From positions 1 to 27,834 of the forward strand of contig CAJKRG010000042.1 of NCBI GenBank assembly GCA_905202215.1: DNA of 27,834 nt, written 5' to 3'. Shown here in pieces: positions 22,071-27,834 of this stretch. Each line of letters starts with the position of its first letter. The stretch's first letter is position 1. A program made the position numbers and the translations under genes. This DNA comes from an uncultured Porphyromonadaceae bacterium (GTDB lineage Bacteria > Bacteroidota > Bacteroidia > Bacteroidales > Muribaculaceae). The notes below the pieces were generated by a model. The model had not been told where the DNA came from. It ran no database searches and was given only the letters and a program-made list of their open reading frames with translations.

Positions 22071-25000
22071 ATGAAAAAAGCCATATTAAGCGGTGTTCTT
22101 GCAGCCCTGTGCGCAACAATGGCTCCCTCGGCATATGCAGCTGAGACCGAAACACCCATAATAGAGTTCCACACAAATATTTTCGAAACCTACGGACCCA
22201 CCAATGCGTTTCATATAGTTCTCGGCGCAAAAGAAGACACCTATGTCGACATAGACTGCGGTTTCGGCACGTTTGAAGCCGAAGTAGGACAGGCTGTCTT
22301 CGATCAGGATAATCAGAGTATCAAGGCGACCTCCATCTCATGCACTGTTTCGGAAGAAGGCATTGTACGCCTGTACGGCGACGCATCGAAAATCGACTAT
22401 CTTGACTGCGAAGGATGCTATATCGACCGCATATCATTTCCGTCGCTTACCGAAATTGCGATTCTCGATCTCAGCCATAACGAACTGAAGTCCCTCGATC
22501 TCAGTCATATGAGCAAACTCGAAAGCCTGACGCTTACTGATAATCCTTTCGATGAGACGCCGCTCATTATCGGTGACAATAAACCGAGACTCACCATACT
22601 GGAAATGAGTATCGTCGGCCATCTTGACCAGTCATTCAATCTCAGCGACTATCCGGCTCTGGCCTCATTCGAGGCATACCACTGCGACGAACTCTATACC
22701 CTCGATCCGACCGGATGCCCCGAATTGTTGCGTCTGTCGGTAGATGTGACCCCGCTGAAGACTCTTGACATATCGAAGAACACATCGCTGCTAATACTCA
22801 ACATATCAGATACCCATATCACCTCTATCGATCTGAGCAACAATCCCTATCTGACCGAGTTCTATTGCAGCCATTCTGGTTCTTTCGCCTCCACATATAA
22901 AATCAAGGAACTTGACGTATCTAAAAATCCCCTGCTCCAACGTTTCTACTGTCAATACAACGATCTGTCCACACTCGACATTTCAAACAACAAGGCTCTG
23001 GTATCGTTCTCCTGCGAAGCGAACAATCTTCCCGGTATCGATTTCTCCAACAATCCAGATCTAAACGCTGTAAGCATCAAGAACAATTGCATGGATTTCA
23101 ATACCATCCCTCTGCCTTTGTCAATGATGAGCGAATACTACTATGAACAAAAGCCTATGCCCGTAAACCGCAGCTATGTAGTCGGATCAACAATAGATCT
23201 CACATCGCGTGTAATTCGGGAAGGCTCCACCACCGATGCTGTAGTATATGCGATAAACGAAGAATCCGGCACTGCCGAAATCCTCGATGCCGCCTCTTAT
23301 GTGTGGGACAACGGAAAAATAAAGATCAATGAAGAATTTTCCGATAGTCTCTACATAGCTTTTAAAAACGATCTTTTCCCGGAAGCAATCCTGACAACAG
23401 AGCGTTTCATGGTTAAATCGGCTGAAAACTTCGGAAAACCTACGGCTTCGATTTCTTTGCGTATAAGCGCTCAGTCGAAGAATCTATCGTTCGGTGTCGG
23501 ACTCGATGGCGCCACTCCCGAAACGCCACGTACGTTCATGGTTGATTTCGGAGATGGCAAACTAAAGGAATTTACAGCCACATCATCGGCCATACCGGCG
23601 GAAAACAATGTAGCGGGAACCCGCATGGTCATGAATCTGATCATCTATACTCCCGAGGGAGAGCACTTGACAGCTTTTTCTATGGACGGAACACGGCTTC
23701 TAACAGGATGTGATTTCTCGAAAGCGCCAACTCTCCGGGAACTCCGACTGAATAACTGTCTCCTCAATTCTGTCGACCTGAAATGGAACCGTTGCCTGAC
23801 CATGCTCGACCTTGCCTCCAACAATCTGGGCTCCATCGATCTTTCCGGTATCAACGGCAACTACGGCAAAAATGTGCTGAGCGATATAAATCTCTCGGAC
23901 AACCGACTTTCAGAAATAACACTCAACGAGGGGCCGACAATATACAATCTCAACCTCAGCCTCAACCAGCTGACAGCGCTTTCTCTTGATCATTTCTCGA
24001 ACATCAAATCGCTAAATGTGAGTGGAAACCTTCTTGAGGAAATCGATCTTTCCGATTGCGAATCGCTCGAGTCACTCGATATATCATTCAATCAGTTCTC
24101 TTCATTTGCAATTCCCGCTACCGCTCCTGTCAAAAATCTGAATGTTGCCGGCAACAAACTATACTTCGATGCACTTCCGACACCCGAAGCGTTTGCCGAA
24201 TATATCTATGCACCTCAGGAAAATATTCTTCTGCCTGCAAAAGCACCTGTTGTCGACCTTCGCGCATTGCAGTTCGAAGGCAAGACCGAATACATATGGT
24301 ATCATGCCGACGGCACCCCCGCCACCGACAGCGAAGTTACAGCCAACAACGGTTCTTTCCGTTTCTCAGGTGCCGATGCCGGCTCGTTCTATTGCGAAAT
24401 GACCAATTCGGTATTTCCCGATTTCAAAGGCGACAATATCTATCGCACAAGCATTATAGAAGCTGCCGATATGCCAACGGCCGTATTCATGGAATTCACG
24501 ACAACTGAAAACGCCGACGCCTCTATATCGCTTACCGGAGAAGCTGACAACACTACTGTATACATCGACTGGAGTGGCGACGGAAATCTGATTCAGTACA
24601 TACTCAAAAAGAATTATACTGTATTCCCGGTCACAACAAAAGCCGGGGCAACTGTAAAAGCATATGCTTACGATGAGAACAACGGCGTGACCATGTGCAG
24701 CATGAGCGGCATAAAGATGAACAGCCTCAACGCCGCTGAGCTTCGTCAGGCCACAGCATTCTTCGTATATGAATCAGGTCTTAAGGACGACTCATTCACA
24801 TTACCGATGAATCCGGAACTTAAGGAGCTTACTGTCAGTGGCACTGAGATAACACATATCGATCTTGGATACTATAAGAAATTAAAAAATCTCAATCTGA
24901 GCAACAACAAACTGAGAAAATTCGATCTCTCCATCCTCCCGGAAATAGAGACTTTCTATGCCAACGGTAACGGTATGAATGAAATAAAACTCGCGAATCC

Positions 25001-25730
25001 CGCGATGTGGGAACTTAGCCTCAATAACAATGATTTCGAGACTATAGATCTCAGCGGCGCACCGGCTCTAAGCCAGCTGTGGCTCACGGACAACAGATTC
25101 AAGACACTTGACATCGATTTTCTGAACTCACTCCGCGTTATCTCCATATCCGAAAATGACTTTACATTCGCTACTCTGCCTCCTGTCAAAGACAGTTACT
25201 ATGTATATGACTACGGCAAACAAAATCCAGTCGAGATCAGCGTTAACGCCGAAAACGAAGTAGATCTCAGCTCCCAGATGCAGGCCGGAGGTACAGAGAC
25301 AGTATATACATGGTATATTGACTCGCCTTATTATGATGATTACGGCGAGCTCTACGGCGAATCTCTTGTTGAAGGCGAAGAATATACTCTGGAAAACGGA
25401 GTTACAACATTCCTCGCCAATTTCCACAACATCATGTGCGTGATGACAAATCAGGCATTCCCGGCTCTGACACTCTATACTAATTTCATCGATGTGACCG
25501 GAGTTTCGGGAATCGGAGACATCTCAGCGCCCGCGGCCACTGCAAGCGTCCGTACGGAAGGCAGCAGCATCATTGTCACCGCAGAAGATGGTATGCCGAC
25601 AGCGCTGTTCGATATCAACGGTACATGCCTCGGAACAGCCAAGGGCAGTACCTCTTTCAACGATCTTGCAAGCGGTGTCTATATCGTCACTGTCGGCAGA
25701 CAGGCATTTAAAATTGCAGTAAACATCTGA
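22071..25730 (+). CDS. Large secreted leucine-rich-repeat protein with three tandem modules and C-terminal sorting-like domain
   Basis: A 1219-residue secreted protein with signal peptide MKKAILSGVLAALCATMAPS (cleavage near AYA-AE). It is built of three copies of one module: a beta domain, a block of LRRs, then an Ig-like region. Module 1 spans about 31-450 (LRRs 110-345, e.g. LDLSHNELKSLDLSHM, LDISNNKALVSF), module 2 about 455-798 (LRRs 550-700, e.g. INLSDNRLSEITL) and module 3 about 800-1143 (LRRs 910-1035, e.g. LNLSNNKLRKFDL). The beta domains carry related motifs (VDFGDGKLKEF, IDWSGDGNLIQYI). The Ig-like parts carry YIWYHADGT / YTWYIDSP and MTNxxFP. The C-terminal part (TALFDINGTCLGT ... 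SGVYIVTVG ... IAVNI) is sorting-like. LRRs suggest protein or glycan binding at the surface; no catalytic motif is seen. Probably co-transcribed with the protease. Confidence 0.9.
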   Translation: MKKAILSGVLAALCATMAPSAYAAETETPIIEFHTNIFETYGPTNAFHIVLGAKEDTYVDIDCGFGTFEAEVGQAVFDQDNQSIKATSISCTVSEEGIVRLYGDASKIDYLDCEGCYIDRISFPSLTEIAILDLSHNELKSLDLSHMSKLESLTLTDNPFDETPLIIGDNKPRLTILEMSIVGHLDQSFNLSDYPALASFEAYHCDELYTLDPTGCPELLRLSVDVTPLKTLDISKNTSLLILNISDTHITSIDLSNNPYLTEFYCSHSGSFASTYKIKELDVSKNPLLQRFYCQYNDLSTLDISNNKALVSFSCEANNLPGIDFSNNPDLNAVSIKNNCMDFNTIPLPLSMMSEYYYEQKPMPVNRSYVVGSTIDLTSRVIREGSTTDAVVYAINEESGTAEILDAASYVWDNGKIKINEEFSDSLYIAFKNDLFPEAILTTERFMVKSAENFGKPTASISLRISAQSKNLSFGVGLDGATPETPRTFMVDFGDGKLKEFTATSSAIPAENNVAGTRMVMNLIIYTPEGEHLTAFSMDGTRLLTGCDFSKAPTLRELRLNNCLLNSVDLKWNRCLTMLDLASNNLGSIDLSGINGNYGKNVLSDINLSDNRLSEITLNEGPTIYNLNLSLNQLTALSLDHFSNIKSLNVSGNLLEEIDLSDCESLESLDISFNQFSSFAIPATAPVKNLNVAGNKLYFDALPTPEAFAEYIYAPQENILLPAKAPVVDLRALQFEGKTEYIWYHADGTPATDSEVTANNGSFRFSGADAGSFYCEMTNSVFPDFKGDNIYRTSIIEAADMPTAVFMEFTTTENADASISLTGEADNTTVYIDWSGDGNLIQYILKKNYTVFPVTTKAGATVKAYAYDENNGVTMCSMSGIKMNSLNAAELRQATAFFVYESGLKDDSFTLPMNPELKELTVSGTEITHIDLGYYKKLKNLNLSNNKLRKFDLSILPEIETFYANGNGMNEIKLANPAMWELSLNNNDFETIDLSGAPALSQLWLTDNRFKTLDIDFLNSLRVISISENDFTFATLPPVKDSYYVYDYGKQNPVEISVNAENEVDLSSQMQAGGTETVYTWYIDSPYYDDYGELYGESLVEGEEYTLENGVTTFLANFHNIMCVMTNQAFPALTLYTNFIDVTGVSGIGDISAPAATASVRTEGSSIIVTAEDGMPTALFDINGTCLGTAKGSTSFNDLASGVYIVTVGRQAFKIAVNI

Positions 25731-25740
25731 CTACATTAAA

Positions 25741-25787
25741 ATAAAAACAGGGCGCCGTTCCGTCGGGAAATGGCGCCCTGTTTTTAT
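25741..25787. terminator. Bidirectional intrinsic terminator between convergent genes
   Basis: ATAAAAACAGGGCGCC (25741-25756) pairs perfectly with GGCGCCCTGTTTTTAT (25772-25787) around a 15-base loop. A-rich and T-rich ends allow use by both the LRR gene (plus) and the FN3 protein gene (minus). Confidence 0.92.
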
Positions 25788-25800
25788 ATATCGGAATACT

Positions 25801-27681
25801 TCATCGTACCATGACTCTGAATACGCAGGAACCGGCCTTTACTATGGCAAATCCATGGACTGGTGATTCTATGACTGTAGATCCCGACCCAATCCTATAG
25901 GAACCGCATAAGCGGCCTTCCACATTATAGATCTCAACGTCAAGTGGCTCAAGTGTATTCACAATAATATCTGAAGCAACAGACCTTACAACGATTTCCT
26001 CACTTTCAACAACAGAAATACCGGAATTCCCCATATTGACCGTCATCGGAAGGGAAACATCGGAATATACCGTAGGGCCCCATACTCCATCCTCACCAAG
26101 CGACCAGGACCATGCTTTGACGGTATAAACAAAAGAATCGCCAGACCGCACATCGAGTCCAGTAAATACATATTCTGTTCTGGCGACATCGCCTGACTTC
26201 GGCATAGTCTCATCAGCCGTATTAAAGACCCCGATCTGCTCGGTCACGGTTTCTCCGGTCTTGATCGTCTGGCTTATCTCAATATCGTCGAAATAAAGAT
26301 CGCCTTTGCCGTCATAACTGAATCTCAATACAGTATTATCCGAGCCATTATCGTAAACCATCTCAAAATCATCGCTATCGGACTCAAGCTTATAAGTCTT
26401 TGCCATACCATTACTTGAAAGTGTGACAGTACGTCCTTTCTCGCCTACGACCTGTACCTTTACCGAAAATTTACCTCCTGCATTCGAAAGATCAAGCACA
26501 GGTGATTCCACATAAATATCCTCATACGCGTGATACATATTGCTGAAACCAAGCATGCCACTGTCATAACGGCTCCAATACTCCGGAAATATCCAACCAG
26601 GCATATTCGTCACATCATCGGTTTTTCCATAGAACGGCTGCGAATAGCCGTACTCATTTTCACACTTGCTGAAATCTTCATGAAGCACAGTACAGTCCTC
26701 GTCGGATAGCGCCACATGGCTTCGCTTGAGATTCACTATATATCCCATTGCCCGAAAGACCGGTTCCCAACGTGCCGTAAAACCGGTCTCGCTTATATCG
26801 GTTGCGTTCAAGACTACCGGAACATCCAAAAAATCAAGAGGAACATGCACCTTGATCGGTTCTGTTTCTACCGATGTATATAATGCATTGGTACTTTGCA
26901 CTGTATAATAATAGTCAGTTCCACGCACAGTGCCGGTGACAGTATGTTCACATTGATCTACCGGCTGATTTTCGACAACATATATGCGGTTTCCTTTTTC
27001 ATCGACACTGAACGCGGATAAGAGATAGCCAGTCGCAAAAGGTACAGGATTCCAGTTGGCTGTGAACTGTTCATAGCTGACATTTTTTGCAAAATGAGCT
27101 ACAGGCGGCATAAGACCTTCATAATTCTGCACTATCTCGAAATCATCGATCAGCCAGTCGTTAGCTTCGCTTGCCATCTGTACATAGGCAAGATGATTGC
27201 CATATCCAGGATGAACCAAAGGAACCTCATAGACCGCCCAACTATCCGTCACATCGACTACTGCCGCATCAATAGCATTGGAAGTATAAGGATCATACAC
27301 TTCTATATGTACCTTGGCTCCATCGGCCGGCAAGGATTTCGCCTTGAAGCGTACTGTAAAACTGCCTCCATCAAGACGGACATCGGTATAAGGACACTCT
27401 ATATACCCTACCACCTCATAAGGTCCCATCCAGTCGGATTTTTCAAAATGCAGTACAGCCAAAGCACCTCCTGCGGAATGAAGTCCGCGTCCTTTCCACT
27501 GAAAACTGCCTGTCAGAGATGCATCGACCACTCCATTGGCAGAAATTTCTTCCTCTGTCGGAGAATTGGCAGTGCCTTCTGTAAATGAATCAAAGTTCTC
27601 AGAAAAAACGACGGCACGCTCTACTGCATGAGCGCCAAGCGTCATTCCCGCGAAACAGATCATCCAAAAAATTTTCTTCAT
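25801..27681 (-). CDS. Secreted multidomain protein: jelly-roll and fibronectin type III domains with C-terminal sorting-like domain
   Basis: A 626-residue exported protein. The ATG at 27681 gives the signal peptide MKKIFWMICFAGMTLGAHA; the frame reaches a TTG three codons earlier, which is less likely. Residues about 24-186 form a carbohydrate-binding-like jelly roll (FSENFDSFTEG ... WLIDDFEIV). A fibronectin type III domain follows at about 192-280 (FTANWNPVPFATGYLL ... YYYTVQS). A second FN3 begins at about 286 (FTARWEPVFRAMGYIVNL), is interrupted by a second jelly roll at about 332-472 (LHEDFSK ... LYFDDIEIS), and finishes at about 500-547 (YVFTGLDVRSGDSFVYTVKA). The end (VEIYNVEGRLCGS ... 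VHGFAIVKAG ... FRVMVR) is a sorting-like domain. Probably surface-exposed and ligand-binding; no enzyme motif is seen. It converges with the LRR gene. Confidence 0.85.
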   Translation of the reverse strand: MKKIFWMICFAGMTLGAHAVERAVVFSENFDSFTEGTANSPTEEEISANGVVDASLTGSFQWKGRGLHSAGGALAVLHFEKSDWMGPYEVVGYIECPYTDVRLDGGSFTVRFKAKSLPADGAKVHIEVYDPYTSNAIDAAVVDVTDSWAVYEVPLVHPGYGNHLAYVQMASEANDWLIDDFEIVQNYEGLMPPVAHFAKNVSYEQFTANWNPVPFATGYLLSAFSVDEKGNRIYVVENQPVDQCEHTVTGTVRGTDYYYTVQSTNALYTSVETEPIKVHVPLDFLDVPVVLNATDISETGFTARWEPVFRAMGYIVNLKRSHVALSDEDCTVLHEDFSKCENEYGYSQPFYGKTDDVTNMPGWIFPEYWSRYDSGMLGFSNMYHAYEDIYVESPVLDLSNAGGKFSVKVQVVGEKGRTVTLSSNGMAKTYKLESDSDDFEMVYDNGSDNTVLRFSYDGKGDLYFDDIEISQTIKTGETVTEQIGVFNTADETMPKSGDVARTEYVFTGLDVRSGDSFVYTVKAWSWSLGEDGVWGPTVYSDVSLPMTVNMGNSGISVVESEEIVVRSVASDIIVNTLEPLDVEIYNVEGRLCGSYRIGSGSTVIESPVHGFAIVKAGSCVFRVMVR

Positions 27682-27706
27682 ATCAAACAAATTGGTTTAT
27701 AATGCA

Positions 27707-27714
27707 CAAAGATA
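27707..27714 (-). promoter_or_regulatory. Predicted -7 box for the FN3/jelly-roll protein gene
   Basis: On the minus strand TATCTTTG (27714-27707) matches TAnnTTTG and lies 25 bases before the ATG at 27681. An upstream TTG exists but with a short spacer. Confidence 0.5.
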
Positions 27715-27769
27715 GTTATTTCGATCAGTCCAAAACTATCCGGAATAAAGAAAACTCATAAATAGCGTA

Positions 27770-27814
27770 TAAAAAAAGAAGAAGCCCGGAGGGCTGTTGG
27801 GCCTTCCGGGCTTC
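27770..27814 (-). terminator. Intrinsic terminator of a minus-strand gene beyond the right edge
   Basis: GAAGCCCGGAGG (27781-27792) pairs with CCTTCCGGGCTTC (27802-27814), with one bulge. On the minus strand the stem is followed by TTCTTTTTTT. This orientation means it ends transcription coming from the right of the window; possible stop codons TAG/TAA of that gene lie within the last ten bases. Confidence 0.75.
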
Positions 27815-27834
27815 GATAGGGGGCGGTTACCTAC

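Noticed and set aside
22434..25189. LRR repeats read as a possible CRISPR or tandem DNA repeat array
   Set aside because: The periodicity is at protein level (LRR units); the DNA repeats are diverged and there are no conserved direct repeats with unique spacers.

Overview
The window looks like chromosomal DNA from a gut-type Bacteroidales bacterium, most likely of the Muribaculaceae or a close relative. Evidence: promoters with the Bacteroidota -7 box TAnnTTTG recur upstream of many genes; a TPP riboswitch heads a TonB-receptor/PnuT thiamine-uptake pair; there is a single-chain pyruvate:ferredoxin oxidoreductase; and several secreted proteins end in a Bacteroidota-type C-terminal sorting-like beta domain. 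The family assignment is inference; I see no rRNA or other decisive phylogenetic marker.

Layout. (1) 1-2800 is AT-richer and looks like an accessory, partly decayed stretch. It holds the 5' end of a minus-strand gene, a 395-residue unknown protein with a faint resemblance to uracil-DNA-glycosylase folds, small ORFs, strong inverted repeats, a tRNA-Ser-like but non-canonical folded element (2131-2281), and an orphan truncated YafQ/RelE-type toxin. (2) 2803-4771 carries a GNAT acetyltransferase and an exported protein of unknown function. (3) 4859-7770 is a thiamine-salvage unit: TPP riboswitch, TonB-dependent receptor, PnuT. (4) 7831-9495 is an lrgA-lrgB pair, with a promoter embedded in a perfect inverted repeat, followed by a Nudix hydrolase. 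(5) 9583-9810 encodes a long-hairpin ncRNA resembling 6S RNA. (6) 9856-10860 is an exported protein with a TonB-C-like domain, convergent with a minus-strand pair: a 95-residue secreted protein that is essentially a free C-terminal sorting-like domain, and a type I pullulanase. (7) 13588-17172 is the large PFOR gene. (8) 17392-25730 is an apparent plus-strand unit of three large secreted proteins: a seven-repeat beta protein, a subtilisin-like protease and a triplicated leucine-rich-repeat protein. It converges with a minus-strand FN3/jelly-roll secreted protein (25801-27681).

How it fits together. The housekeeping part covers vitamin B1 uptake, pyruvate oxidation to acetyl-CoA, and alpha-glucan debranching. 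The most unusual part is the set of five proteins (13051, 17565, 19774, 22071, 25801) sharing the same kind of C-terminal beta domain. Four of these genes are adjacent, and they combine a protease with three multi-domain proteins of adhesin-like architecture. They may form an outer-surface or secreted system, but no function is demonstrated by sequence alone.
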